DNA of 51,290 nucleotides from a virus: positions 1 through 51,290 of IMG/VR virus record IMGVR_UViG_3300012964_000012; one strand, 5' to 3'. Under the pieces are notes generated by a model. The model saw nothing but the letters and a program-made list of their open reading frames with translations, had not been told where the DNA came from and made no database searches. Shown here piece after piece: positions 1 through 9,078 of the stretch. The stretch's first letter is position 1, and each line of letters begins with the position of its first letter. A program made the position numbers and the translations under genes.

Positions 1-2
1 AG

Positions 3-1259
3 GCCCTTCGCGGGCAATACCATGCAGTAGACGTTCTTTCCAGTAAGCTGCTTACCCCGATGGGGTATGGTGGCGAGGAAGGACGTGCTAAATACAATAA
101 GCTCAGTAAGGAACGCAGAGCAGAGATATACAAACAGGCTCTGCTCCAGAAACAGATTGTTCAGCTAGGCCAGGCACAGGCAGCCTCATTTACCGGGCAA
201 CTAGATAAGCTGAAAGAAGCTACTAACCAATTCTTGGGCAGAATTGGCACAGGTTTATTCGCTGCATCCAAAGAAACATTGGTGGCGGCGAATAAATGGA
301 TTGTCGAGCATGCGAAAGAGATTGAAGCGGTTGCCGAAGATGTCGGTGCGCGGATCGTTGCAACAATAGAAGCTGCCTGGGAGGTGTTTGCGGATTTCGG
401 TACTGTGTTGGCCGGCGTATACCGCGAAATGAAGCCAATTGTAGAGACTGCTCTAGATTTATTCGGAATATTCTTCAGTGGGCAGGATATTCTTAGGGGC
501 GTTATTGGCTTGTTATCCGCTCTCGCTGTACGTTGGTTTATTGTAGGCTTTAAGGCGCAGTGGGCGAACATCATGATGTTCGGCAAGATTACCCTACTGA
601 TCAAGCTCTATGAAAAACTGAAGGAATATATCGGAGAAATCCCGGCTGCTATAATTGCGATTACAACAGCCCTAGTCGTGTTCTGGCCGGGACTGTTCAA
701 AAAATTAGCGAGTTGGTCACTTGAACTTTTCGGCGTATCGCGCGGCTATAGGGCTGTAGCCGCAGCAGCGCGTGATGCAACGGCTGCGGCAGCGGATTAC
801 GGTGTAGTTGCTATGAACGGGCAGATGGCGGCACCTGGAAGTGGCGTCAATGGCCCAGGAGTCGTGGCGGCAGGTGGAGCAGGTCGGGCAGCAGGTGGAG
901 CAGGTCGGGCGGCAGGCGGGGGCGGTAACTTCCTTAGAGATTGGTTGCTTCCCACGGTAATATTTTCAGCAGGTATGGATTATCTAAAAGATAAGGTCGG
1001 CGAAGCTCCAGGCGGCTTGGAAGATACTATGAAGGGGGCGCTAAGTGGCCTTCCTTGGATGGTGGGCAACTACGGGGCACCTGAACTAAAGGCAGGAGCA
1101 GAGCCCGTTAGCTCCACCAGTAACATCAACATCACCGTCAATAATGCCGCAGCAAAAGACCCTAATGAGCTAGCTGACACAATCGCTGCTAAGGTCAAGG
1201 AAGTTACGGATATGCAACTCCGCGCAGCCTCACGCAGCCTAGGCGGGAGTAGAAAATGA
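3..1259 (+). CDS. Tail tape-measure protein, C-terminal part (5' end outside window)
   Basis: The reading frame is open from the window edge, so this is the 3' part of a longer gene; an in-frame ATG at 60 is probably internal. The visible part has a charged helical start, a hydrophobic central region around residues 130-215 (numbered from codon 60) with likely membrane-inserting helices, then Ala/Gly-rich repeats (an AGGAGRA unit is repeated) and a polar C-terminus with an NINITVNN stretch. This pattern, directly before a complete baseplate operon, fits a tape-measure protein, which sets tail length and is ejected with the DNA. The ATGA overlap with the next gene suggests coupled translation. 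Family membership is inferred from composition and position. Confidence 0.75.
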   Translation, partial: ALRGQYHAVDVLSSKLLTPMGYGGEEGRAKYNKLSKERRAEIYKQALLQKQIVQLGQAQAASFTGQLDKLKEATNQFLGRIGTGLFAASKETLVAANKWIVEHAKEIEAVAEDVGARIVATIEAAWEVFADFGTVLAGVYREMKPIVETALDLFGIFFSGQDILRGVIGLLSALAVRWFIVGFKAQWANIMMFGKITLLIKLYEKLKEYIGEIPAAIIAITTALVVFWPGLFKKLASWSLELFGVSRGYRAVAAAARDATAAAADYGVVAMNGQMAAPGSGVNGPGVVAAGGAGRAAGGAGRAAGGGGNFLRDWLLPTVIFSAGMDYLKDKVGEAPGGLEDTMKGALSGLPWMVGNYGAPELKAGAEPVSSTSNINITVNNAAAKDPNELADTIAAKVKEVTDMQLRAASRSLGGSRK

Positions 1260-2347
1260 CCCTAGATCTTGATCTGAATAGTGTTACCGTCACGAAAGTC
1301 CCGAAGCTGGACATTGGTGAGGTTACCGTCACGTCCCTTGGAGTCCCTGGTAACACAACCACAACTGTCGCCTCTCCCAACGAAAAGCGCGCCGAGTCGT
1401 TTAGTCCGGACCCTAATGCATCGTTCGTCATGATCGATACGTTCTGGATTGATGTGTTTATTAAGGAAGATCATACCTTCACTAATGAAGTGACGGATTT
1501 CCCTGTAGAATCTGGCGGCAGTATCTCAGATAACATTCGCCCTAGACCGACGACTCTGACTGTCGAAGGGGTGGTGAGTAATACACCAGTCAGTCCTCAA
1601 CTGGTACAGCGCAACGAGTCCTATGGCAAGAAATCCGCAGAATTTGCCTATGCCCTTCTACTCAGCGTGTGGAATCGCCGCGATACCGTTACCATTCGCA
1701 CATCCCTAGCTACATTCAAAAACATGGCGCTGGAAGAACTGTCCATCCCCCGCAGTGCCGGGCACCCAGACGCGTTCATTTTTACAGCAAAGTTTAAGCA
1801 GATCAAGACAACTACCAACGCGCGTACTGTCGTACGAACCTCGACACCTATCTGCCGTGCTCGAAAGAAAGTAAACAAGGCGACTCCGATCATCAATCCG
1901 TTCGGGGTTAAAGGTCTATATATCAATAAGCGCACCGGTATTTGGTTTGACCCGCATATCAATTCTTGGCGCTATGCTGCTAGCTGGGATAGAGACCAGG
2001 CATTCACCAGTAGGCTAAGATCATTCTCGGATAACCACGAGATATACTCCCCCGCATCTGGCATTATTTGGGTTGTTGTCAGAGGCAGACCGCTAGGTAT
2101 CACAAAGAACGAATGGGAAACCTTGGTAGATATGCATCATTCGGGGGACGAAGATCCTGCCCTAAAAGCAATATTGCCAGCACATTTCGCAAGTGTAAAC
2201 GGCACAGAAGTTCCTAGTGGGGCTACGGGTTTCAATGCAGCTATTCGTGGTGCATGGGCAGATATCATCCTGGTACCGTCAAAAGACACGGTAGGTTACT
2301 TCACCGATCAGGGAGCGACCGCTTTCACAGTAGGCAACGTAGAATAA
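1256..2347 (+). CDS. Dit-like distal tail / baseplate protein
   Basis: A 363-aa protein that starts on an ATGA overlap with the tape-measure gene. Residues about 70-115 carry the pattern FTNEVTDFPVESGGSISD followed by IRPRPTTLTVEG, typical of the N-terminal domain of Dit-like tail proteins of myoviruses. Such proteins sit at the tube-baseplate interface. The C-terminal half, after about residue 200, is not recognised. Position between tape measure and plug/hub genes matches compact Pam3-like baseplates. Confidence 0.75.
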   Translation: MTLDLDLNSVTVTKVPKLDIGEVTVTSLGVPGNTTTTVASPNEKRAESFSPDPNASFVMIDTFWIDVFIKEDHTFTNEVTDFPVESGGSISDNIRPRPTTLTVEGVVSNTPVSPQLVQRNESYGKKSAEFAYALLLSVWNRRDTVTIRTSLATFKNMALEELSIPRSAGHPDAFIFTAKFKQIKTTTNARTVVRTSTPICRARKKVNKATPIINPFGVKGLYINKRTGIWFDPHINSWRYAASWDRDQAFTSRLRSFSDNHEIYSPASGIIWVVVRGRPLGITKNEWETLVDMHHSGDEDPALKAILPAHFASVNGTEVPSGATGFNAAIRGAWADIILVPSKDTVGYFTDQGATAFTVGNVE

Positions 2348-2348
2348 C

Positions 2349-2693
2349 ATGCCGGCACTAATACCACTAATTCCTGGCGAGAATAACTATCAACTCGGAG
2401 TCCCCCTTGGGGGGGTCACGTACCTGATCACGGTACGTTGGAATTCCAGAGATTCTGCCTGGTATATGGATCTAGCGGAGGATAACGGCACCATGATCAT
2501 GGCGGGCATGAAGATTGTGCTTGGTCTTAATATCGGTAGTCGCAGTGCACACCCGTTTTTTCGACTAAATAGGTTCACTGCAAGAGATATGTCAGGCAGT
2601 AATATAGACGCAAACTACGATGATCTAGGTACCCGAGTAGTATTGGAGTTCGGCACATTCCCTGATGATTTGAGTAGTCTGGTAATCCTATGA
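2349..2693 (+). CDS. Baseplate plug protein (Pam3 gp18-like)
   Basis: A 114-aa protein starting with IPLIPGENNYQL and containing an RWNSRDSAWYMDL stretch, the layout of the small plug domain described for the cyanophage Pam3 baseplate, which caps the tube end inside the hub. It begins just after the Dit-like gene and overlaps the hub gene by 4 nt. Family recognition is by eye; the role is inferred from synteny. Confidence 0.7.
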   Translation: MPALIPLIPGENNYQLGVPLGGVTYLITVRWNSRDSAWYMDLAEDNGTMIMAGMKIVLGLNIGSRSAHPFFRLNRFTARDMSGSNIDANYDDLGTRVVLEFGTFPDDLSSLVIL

Positions 2694-3703
2694 CTGAGGA
2701 TTTCACTTCAAGTAAGCTTAGGCATTTTCGCCGCACGGCGCATGTTATCGTGAAACGTGCGTCCGTACCTGTTAGCACGGACAACTTCACAGTTACTACA
2801 CAATCTGAGACTGTAGACATTAGTGATTTGCGGATACGATTCGAGGTTAAGCATACATTAAAAAAGCACCCTAACACTTGCGATATCCGAATCAGCAATC
2901 TGAATAAGGCATCACGTGGAGCCTTGGAACAGAAACCTCTAATGATCTATCTAGAGGCAGGTTATGACGGCGTGAACCGGTTGCTGTTCCAGGGCGATGC
3001 ACATTTCGTCATGTCGAAGCAGGAAGGTTCCGATTGGTCGACACTGTTACAGATCGGGGATGGCGATCGTACTTTCGTTTCTTCAAGAGTAAATAGATCC
3101 TATAACGCGGGGGCTAATGTCAAGAACGTCATTCGTGACGTTGCTAAGAGTATGGGATTAACGTTGCCCAGTAATATTGAGATATCCCCACTGTTGGACG
3201 CGCAGTTCACAACAGGAATCATCGTACATGGGACAGCCAGGGACGAATTGACACGACTACTGGCTCCCTACGGCTATAACTGGTCCATCCAGCACGGCCG
3301 GTTGCAGATACTGCAAGATGAAGAGGTACGCGCCGACGCGCCAATCATCATCAGTGAGGATACGGGGATGATCGGCACGCCGGAATTCGGCTCGCCCACC
3401 CATACAGGTAAGAATCCACACATGACTGTTAAGATGCTGTTGTACCCGGAAATCCAACCAGGAAGACAGGTAACTATCCGGAGCCGCGATGTTAACGGTG
3501 TTTTTCGTGTTGAATCTGTGACGCACCAGGGAGATACTCACGGAGAAGACTGGTTCACAGAAATAGAAGTTAAACCGATCGCAGCCGATGCAAGCACAGG
3601 CAAGCCTAACACGGCTCTAGGAGAAGCACTCTTCGGACTCAGTGTGAGTCAGATTATTGCGGACGGCGCCATGCTTCGGTTGAAAAGCGGTAATTGGTGG
3701 TAA
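2690..3703 (+). CDS. Baseplate hub protein (gp27/gpD-like)
   Basis: A 337-aa protein. Its centre (residues about 45-130) has ISDLRIRFEVKHTLKKHPNT then CDIRISNLN, followed by YLEAGYDG and LLQIGDGDRTF; this is the usual order in phage hub proteins of the gp27/gpD kind. It should form the trimeric hub that links the tail tube to the spike. It overlaps the plug gene by ATGA and is followed by an 87-nt gap before the spike gene. Confidence 0.75.
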   Translation: MTEDFTSSKLRHFRRTAHVIVKRASVPVSTDNFTVTTQSETVDISDLRIRFEVKHTLKKHPNTCDIRISNLNKASRGALEQKPLMIYLEAGYDGVNRLLFQGDAHFVMSKQEGSDWSTLLQIGDGDRTFVSSRVNRSYNAGANVKNVIRDVAKSMGLTLPSNIEISPLLDAQFTTGIIVHGTARDELTRLLAPYGYNWSIQHGRLQILQDEEVRADAPIIISEDTGMIGTPEFGSPTHTGKNPHMTVKMLLYPEIQPGRQVTIRSRDVNGVFRVESVTHQGDTHGEDWFTEIEVKPIAADASTGKPNTALGEALFGLSVSQIIADGAMLRLKSGNWW

Positions 3704-3712
3704 ATATTTACC
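3699..3712. repeat. Perfect 14-bp palindrome at the hub stop codon
   Basis: GGTAAATATTTACC is perfectly self-complementary and spans the stop codon of the hub gene. It is followed at once by GTAAATACC, which makes a second overlapping inverted repeat (ATTTAC-C-GTAAAT). It lies at the start of the only sizeable gap in the baseplate operon. It could be a protein binding site or chance; no T-run follows, so it is not a standard terminator. Confidence 0.4.
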
Positions 3713-3790
3713 GTAAATACCCGATGTATTTGATATTGCTCGGCTAACTGGACAAATAGCAATTCCTGTGCCATACTTGCCCGGAGGAGT

Positions 3791-4486
3791 ATGTCCCAGG
3801 ACTTCGATCTAACTGACGTTATCGAGATTGCGCTGGATAACCGCTTACACAGTGTCCACACGCAAATGCCGGGCACTATCGTGAGCTACAATAGCACACG
3901 ACAGACGGCATCTGTTAAGCCTGCTATCTATACTGTAATCAATAACGAAGACGGTAATCGCTTCGTAATACCACACCCTGTACTACCAGATGTACCGGTG
4001 GTGTTCCCTGCGGGAGGTAACTTCCGCATGACTATGCCTGTGAAACCCGGAGATCAATGTGTCCTACACTTCTCCGAACTGCCCCTGCGCAATTGGCGCC
4101 TTTTTGGAAAAGCAGGAGATCCTGGAAGTGATGAGCGTTTTGGCATGAACGATGCTTGGGCAGTAGTCGGTAAGAGTGCTTACGCAAATCATTGGAGAAC
4201 AGCAACCACAGATAGCATCAATCTCGGGCACGACGACGGTGCACAAGTAGATATCAGTGAGACCGAGGTAAATCTCGGGGATATCGTGGGTACCGATTCG
4301 GTAGCTACGAAGATTGATTTAAACCAAATCATCACAGCACTCTCTAGTGCTGCAACCTTGCTTGCAAGTGGCAGTCCTCCGACTCCTCCGAATCCTGATG
4401 GTGCGGCTGCATTGCTGGCTTTTAAATCAGCACTGTTAGCAATCGGCTTCCCTGTTTGTTCTTCTATCGTCAAGGCCGCACGTTAA
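3791..4486 (+). CDS. Baseplate central spike (gp138/gpV-like)
   Basis: A 231-aa protein preceded by a strong Shine-Dalgarno (GGAGGAG). Residues about 25-100 contain PGTIVSYNSTRQTASVKPAI and later VVFPAGG and PGDQCVLHFSE, the N-terminal OB-fold pattern of gp138-type membrane-puncturing spikes. A beta-rich stretch follows, then an Ala/Ser/Pro-rich tail. It should sit at the tip under the hub and pierce the outer membrane. Confidence 0.75.
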   Translation: MSQDFDLTDVIEIALDNRLHSVHTQMPGTIVSYNSTRQTASVKPAIYTVINNEDGNRFVIPHPVLPDVPVVFPAGGNFRMTMPVKPGDQCVLHFSELPLRNWRLFGKAGDPGSDERFGMNDAWAVVGKSAYANHWRTATTDSINLGHDDGAQVDISETEVNLGDIVGTDSVATKIDLNQIITALSSAATLLASGSPPTPPNPDGAAALLAFKSALLAIGFPVCSSIVKAAR

Positions 4487-4489
4487 CCC

Positions 4490-4882
4490 ATGCCCCTACC
4501 GTTAGCCACAGATCCCCGCGACCTACTGCTCGATACGAATAACGATATCGTTATCGGTACAGATTTGGTGTTCTCTTACGGGATTGCTGCAATCGTGCAA
4601 AGTGCCCGCATTGCACTGCAAATGTTTGCAGGGGAGTGGTTTGCTGACCTTGATGCAGGCATCCCTTACTGGCAAAGCATCCTAGGAGCGAAGCCCGTAA
4701 TCGCCGCAGCCGCTGCGCGTGTCGCGTTTCGGGATGAACTACTTGAAGTGGCTGGTGTTATTGATGTTCTTCGTATTGATGTGGTGTTCGATGCACCTAC
4801 GCGCACGATGAGCATCTCCTGGCAAGCCCTGACGGCGCTAGGTGAGACTCCGAATGACCTAATCCAACTGGAGATCGCATGA
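4490..4882 (+). CDS. Baseplate wedge protein, gp25/gpW-like
   Basis: A 130-aa protein with the order expected of the lysozyme-like gp25/W wedge family: an N-terminal segment DTNNDIVIGTDL, then a helix with QSARIALQMFAGEWFADLDAGIPY, then a C-terminal beta pair ending in LIQLEIA. It lies directly before the baseplate J gene, the usual partner, and overlaps it by ATGA. In contractile tails this protein joins wedge and sheath. Confidence 0.75.
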   Translation: MPLPLATDPRDLLLDTNNDIVIGTDLVFSYGIAAIVQSARIALQMFAGEWFADLDAGIPYWQSILGAKPVIAAAAARVAFRDELLEVAGVIDVLRIDVVFDAPTRTMSISWQALTALGETPNDLIQLEIA

Positions 4883-6243
4883 CGACATTCGGATTAACTG
4901 ATGCCGGCTTTGTGCCGATGACGTTCGATAATATCCGTCAAGATCTGATCTTAGCATTGCAGGCTGCATTCGGCGCTTCGATCGACCTCGGCAATAAGTC
5001 TATCTTCGGACAGCTCACCGCGATTATCGCAGAGCGCATGGCCCTCCTCTGGGAGATGGCTGAAGCCGTGAATTCGTCTCAGGATCCGGACAAAGCTACA
5101 GGTGCCGGGCTCGATGCACTCTGTGTACTTACCGGCACATTCCGTCCTCCTGCGTCGTATTCCACGGTAACGCTTACGCTGACAGGTACGCCGACTGCTG
5201 TAGTTACTGCCGGTAAACACGTAGCGACTGCAAGTACAGCGAAGGCGTTCGCTACAATTGCAAGCGGCACCATCACGGCACTCAATGCATGGGTGACCCT
5301 TACACCCTATATCGTAGGTAATCGTGTTACTGCAAATGCGCGTTGCTACCAGTGCATCACGGCAGGCACGAGCGGCGCCTTGGCACCTTCTACAACGCTT
5401 GCGGACATTACGGATGGAACAGCGCATTGGGCATATTTGGGCGAAGGTACCGGTGCCATTGATGTAGCTGCGATGGCTACGGTGACCGGACCGATTACCG
5501 CAGCAGCCCGAGACATTACTGAAATCCAGGATGCTGTTGCTGGCTGGTCTAGTGTGATTAACGTACTAGATGCGGCACCTGGTAGTAACGTAGCTACCGA
5601 TGCAACACTGCGCACATTGCGCGATCTGGAGCTGAGTAGTGCAGGCAGATCAACGATCGATGCCATCATTGCGGCTCTATCGAACATCACCGATGTTGCT
5701 TCGGTGAAACTGTTTGTCAATAACACAGACCTAACAGATGCGGCCGGTGTGCCTCCACATGCGATCGAGGCCCTTGTGCGCCGTGTGGGTGATACCTATA
5801 ACGCCACTTTCGATCAGGCTGTGTGGGACGCATTGCTGGCTAATGTCGCCGCGGGCATCGTGACGGCAGGACTACAGACCGGTACTAGCACTGATTCACA
5901 GGGTGTGACTCACACCATGAAATATACTCGCCCTACGGCGGTACCGATCTATATCGCGGTCACACTGGTCAAGGATCCTGCCCTGTATCCTACCGACGGT
6001 GATGCTCAGGTCAAGCAGGCGATTGTCGACTGGGGTAACTTGCAGCCTATTGGCAAGGATGCCGTGGCGTCCGCTATCACGGCACAGGTATTCAAGGTCA
6101 TTGGAGTACTCGATGTGACAACCTGTTTCATTGATGACGTACCAGCCCCGGCTACCAGTGCAACGGTAGCTATCGATCTTAGGCACCTGGCCACGTACGA
6201 CACCTCGCGTATTACGGTCACTACCTCGAACGGAACACCGTGA
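4879..6243 (+). CDS. Baseplate J-like protein
   Basis: A 454-aa protein. The N-terminus (TDAGFVPMTFDNIRQDL) and the segment ATGAGLDALCVLTGTFRPPA around residue 73 are hallmarks of baseplate J / gp47-like wedge proteins. A fibronectin- or carbohydrate-module-like insert (around residue 140, WVTLTPYIVGN) is present, as in many J proteins of Proteobacteria phages. It follows the gp25-like gene and ends on a GTGA overlap with the fibre gene. Confidence 0.85.
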   Translation: MTTFGLTDAGFVPMTFDNIRQDLILALQAAFGASIDLGNKSIFGQLTAIIAERMALLWEMAEAVNSSQDPDKATGAGLDALCVLTGTFRPPASYSTVTLTLTGTPTAVVTAGKHVATASTAKAFATIASGTITALNAWVTLTPYIVGNRVTANARCYQCITAGTSGALAPSTTLADITDGTAHWAYLGEGTGAIDVAAMATVTGPITAAARDITEIQDAVAGWSSVINVLDAAPGSNVATDATLRTLRDLELSSAGRSTIDAIIAALSNITDVASVKLFVNNTDLTDAAGVPPHAIEALVRRVGDTYNATFDQAVWDALLANVAAGIVTAGLQTGTSTDSQGVTHTMKYTRPTAVPIYIAVTLVKDPALYPTDGDAQVKQAIVDWGNLQPIGKDAVASAITAQVFKVIGVLDVTTCFIDDVPAPATSATVAIDLRHLATYDTSRITVTTSNGTP

Positions 6244-8021
6244 ATAAGAAACTAATAGCCTTTCTAACTGTCTTCGCCGCACTGTTCATCAGTGTAGTCG
6301 CGGGCGCGCAGCCCGTATTCCCGACCGGCATCCAACGCGTCGCGCACGATACGACGATGTCGGGCTCTGGCACGACGACGAACAACCTCGGAGTCAACGT
6401 CTCGTGTGGTGCTGGATCGGCGGTTCAGTCAGCTACGGGTGGCGTCGTCTCGTGTATCACCGCGGGCGGCACCACGACCGGCACCGGCACCACGAACACG
6501 CTCGCGATGTGGACAGGCACGAGCACGCTTGGTGACTCGCCGCTACTCTATAACGGGACGACGACGCTCTCGACGGCGAAGGACTTCACCGTCACCGGCA
6601 CGACGACGCTCGGCTCGTTCGTCGGCACCGTCGAAACCGTTGCCACGGCTGGCACGATCGACAACCTCCCGCTAGGCGCAACCACCACGGTGCTCCGTCT
6701 CACCGCCGCGACGCTGCTCAACGGCGTGAACGGCGGTGTTAGCGGGCGGATGCTCACGATCTTCAACGACTCAGGAGCCACCCTACCGATCGTGAATGAA
6801 GCGGGCACGTCGGCGGTCGGATCTAGGTTCGCGCTGGCCTCTGGCGTCGCGCTGCGCATTGCGCCGTATGGCACGGCGTCGTGCTTCTACGACGGAACCG
6901 GCACGCGCTGGCGTTGTGAGGACGACTACATCCTTACGCAGCTCTCGACCACGGGCAGCGCCACGATCGGCAACGCGCTCACCGTCACCAGCGGTGCTCT
7001 CACCGTCAGCTCGGGCTTTATCAGCGGCACGTTCGGCGGCGGTGGAGCCGCGGCGCAGTTTGTCTACAACGGCACCGCGCAGGTCGCCGATCGCTACTCG
7101 ACCTATGCCATCAACTCGGCCACGCTCGACGCGACCGCTGCTGGTCGTATCGCCTACGGCGTCTACTCCACCGTGAACGCGAGCCGTAGTGCTGGCGCGA
7201 ACAACGTCACCGACATCGCGCTATACGGGACGGCGACCGGTGGCCAGGTCAACTACGCGCTCAAGACCGACGACGGCGACGTGTGGCTCAACGCCACGAG
7301 CGGCACCACGAAGATCAGCGGCGCAGCGACGCTTTCGAGCACACTCAACGTCACCGGACTCTCGACGCTGGCCGGCACGGTCATCACAGGGAGCCTCGGC
7401 GACGCGGTCAACATCACGCACAACGCCACCGCGCAGGTCGTGTCGCGCAACGGCGTGCTGCTCACCGACTCTACGACCTACGACACGACGGCAGGCGTGA
7501 TCACCGGCTACGGGCTCAAGGTCGTGGGCACGGGCGCACGCTCGGCCGGCGCCAACAACCTGACGAACGTCGGTATCTACTCAACGGTGTCCGGTGGCCA
7601 GGTCAACTACGCGCTCAAGACCGACGACGGCGACGTGTGGCTCAACGCCACGAGCGGCACCACGAAGATCAGCGGCGCAGCGACGTTCTCCGGTAACGTC
7701 ACCATGGGTACCTCGACGGCGCTGCTCTCAGTTAAGAGCGGTCACATCAGCGGCGGTACGACGATCGCAGTTGGTACGCTGACGTGTGGCACCTCGCCAG
7801 CGATCATCGGTACCGATCTCGCGTTCGAGGTGACGATCGGCACGGGGTCGCCTGCGTCTTGCACGATCCCGTTCAACGTGACGTGGTCGAGTAAGCCGAC
7901 CTGCGTCATCTCGAACCAGAACGGCACCATCGGATTCACGTACACCACCAGCACGACCAACGTCGTGATCAGTGGAGACGGAGTTAGTGGTCACGTCTAC
8001 GACGTCATTTGCCACAACTAA
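6240..8021 (+). CDS. Repetitive tail-fibre-like protein with signal peptide, GC-rich cassette
   Basis: A 593-aa protein that starts at a GTG in a GTGA overlap with the J gene. The first 23 residues (MNKKLIAFLTVFAALFISVV then AGA) look like a cleavable signal peptide, odd for a virion protein. The rest is Thr/Gly/Ser-rich beta-type sequence (TLAMWTGTSTLGDS, LYNGTTTL) as in phage fibre and spike shafts. The first ~20 codons use AT-rich codons like the neighbours, but after about 6300 third positions are strongly G/C, which suggests a grafted segment. An exact 95-bp repeat gives two identical 31-residue blocks 118 residues apart. It is probably a host-range determinant acquired from another genome. 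Confidence 0.65.
   Translation: MNKKLIAFLTVFAALFISVVAGAQPVFPTGIQRVAHDTTMSGSGTTTNNLGVNVSCGAGSAVQSATGGVVSCITAGGTTTGTGTTNTLAMWTGTSTLGDSPLLYNGTTTLSTAKDFTVTGTTTLGSFVGTVETVATAGTIDNLPLGATTTVLRLTAATLLNGVNGGVSGRMLTIFNDSGATLPIVNEAGTSAVGSRFALASGVALRIAPYGTASCFYDGTGTRWRCEDDYILTQLSTTGSATIGNALTVTSGALTVSSGFISGTFGGGGAAAQFVYNGTAQVADRYSTYAINSATLDATAAGRIAYGVYSTVNASRSAGANNVTDIALYGTATGGQVNYALKTDDGDVWLNATSGTTKISGAATLSSTLNVTGLSTLAGTVITGSLGDAVNITHNATAQVVSRNGVLLTDSTTYDTTAGVITGYGLKVVGTGARSAGANNLTNVGIYSTVSGGQVNYALKTDDGDVWLNATSGTTKISGAATFSGNVTMGTSTALLSVKSGHISGGTTIAVGTLTCGTSPAIIGTDLAFEVTIGTGSPASCTIPFNVTWSSKPTCVISNQNGTIGFTYTTSTTNVVISGDGVSGHVYDVICHN
7237..7331 (+). repeat. 95-bp direct repeat, copy 1 (within fibre gene)
   Basis: Identical at every base to 7591-7685. 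The two copies are 354 bp apart start to start, a multiple of three, so they encode the same residues (GGQVNYALKTDDGDVW and onward) in the same frame. It probably arose by recent in-frame duplication or gene conversion. Confidence 0.9.
7591..7685 (+). repeat. 95-bp direct repeat, copy 2 (within fibre gene)
   Basis: Second exact copy of the block at 7237-7331. Recombination between copies would add or remove 118 codons without breaking the frame, a simple way to change fibre length. Confidence 0.9.
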
Positions 8022-8031
8022 GGAGAACCCC

Positions 8032-8427
8032 ATGCCCGCCAAGATCCCGTCCCAAGCCAAGATCGCCGCATTCGTCGCCCTCGTCCTCGCGGGCAGCGTC
8101 GTCACCGTCGGCGTCGTCCGTGACGGCGACGTCGACCCATCGACGAGCGACGCAGGCGTCGCTATCGATGCCGATCTCAGCGTCAAGCTCACTGACCTCG
8201 GCACCGAGCCAGTGCCTCCTGGCAAGCTCGTGACCACCGAGGTGAACTTCGAGCCCGGCACGACCGTGGTCGGCGCCCCGGAGCTGACCGGCGAGGCGAT
8301 CGGCTGCTTCGCCGTGCTCGGCGCGGGGAAGGTCCCCAACACCGACACCTACCGCGTCGTCGCGCAGAACACGTGCCCTGGTGTGCATCGGTTCACGGCG
8401 AATATCCACTACCAGAAGACGCCATAA
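8032..8427 (+). CDS. Secreted or membrane-anchored small protein of the fibre cassette
   Basis: A 131-aa protein. The ATG at 8032 is chosen because AAGGAGAA lies just upstream, overlapping the stop of the fibre gene. Residues 8-30 (AKIAAFVALVLAGSVVTVGV) form a signal peptide or single membrane anchor; the remainder is Asp/Val/Thr-rich with two cysteines (around GCFAVLG and NTCPGVH). It shares the high-GC codon use of the preceding gene, so both probably came in together. It could be a fibre chaperone, a fibre-tip protein or a cargo gene; function unknown. Confidence 0.7.
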   Translation: MPAKIPSQAKIAAFVALVLAGSVVTVGVVRDGDVDPSTSDAGVAIDADLSVKLTDLGTEPVPPGKLVTTEVNFEPGTTVVGAPELTGEAIGCFAVLGAGKVPNTDTYRVVAQNTCPGVHRFTANIHYQKTP

Positions 8428-8445
8428 GTTCCGAGGGGCCTGCCT

Positions 8446-9078
8446 ATGACCGCCATACTTAAGAACGAGCCTAATGCCACACTGCGGGTCGCTTGTCCGA
8501 TTCCATTCTACAACCTGGACGGGCAACTCTTTACAGGGCAGACGTTCTTGACTGCTAGCGGCGAGGTACAGACTTATACGATGGTAGGCGGATGGGTCGC
8601 GGCAGCCAACAACGCTGCTGCGCTGGGTTCCGGTGGTAACTACTCGTATCAATATTCGCAGGCCGAGACGAACGATAACACGATCATCGGGGTTCGGCTT
8701 ATTAAGGCCGGTTACGCAACGGTGTATTTCTGGAATCCGATCATACCAACATCGACTGCTGCGGATGTGTGGGATGTGGCACGAGCTGGTCACGCGACAG
8801 CAGGTACCTTCGGAGAGGGTGTCGGCGTCGTCACGATGGCAACAGCGGCAGCGAACACGGTGCGCGACGCTATCATGAACTACGCCCACGATACTGGGGT
8901 CACGATTAAGGGCGCATTCCGCAGATTGGATTCACTGATTGCCGGGAAAGCCACAGGCATGAAGGGTGCAGTGGCTAAGTTCTTCATGCGTGACGGGATC
9001 ACGGAAGCTATTTCGGCCCCGCAAGACACGGCAGCCGGAACGCGTAGCACTGCGACAGTAGCAGGAAGTGAATTGTGA
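8446..9078 (+). CDS. Tail/baseplate-associated structural protein
   Basis: A 210-aa protein where codon use returns to that of the main genome. The N-terminal half is beta-rich (FYNLDGQLFTGQTF, YSYQYSQAETND); the C-terminal half is helical with VWDVARAGHATAGTFGEGVG and FRRLDSLIAGKATG, a pattern I associate with phage proteins encoded next to tail fibres. It is probably a virion protein near the fibres. Overlaps the next short gene by GTGA. Confidence 0.6.
   Translation: MTAILKNEPNATLRVACPIPFYNLDGQLFTGQTFLTASGEVQTYTMVGGWVAAANNAAALGSGGNYSYQYSQAETNDNTIIGVRLIKAGYATVYFWNPIIPTSTAADVWDVARAGHATAGTFGEGVGVVTMATAAANTVRDAIMNYAHDTGVTIKGAFRRLDSLIAGKATGMKGAVAKFFMRDGITEAISAPQDTAAGTRSTATVAGSEL

Noticed and set aside
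6406-7782. Several extra open frames in other frames of the fibre gene, rich in Arg, Thr and Ser
   Set aside because: High third-position GC removes stop codons in the other frames; products are low-complexity and lack ribosome sites.
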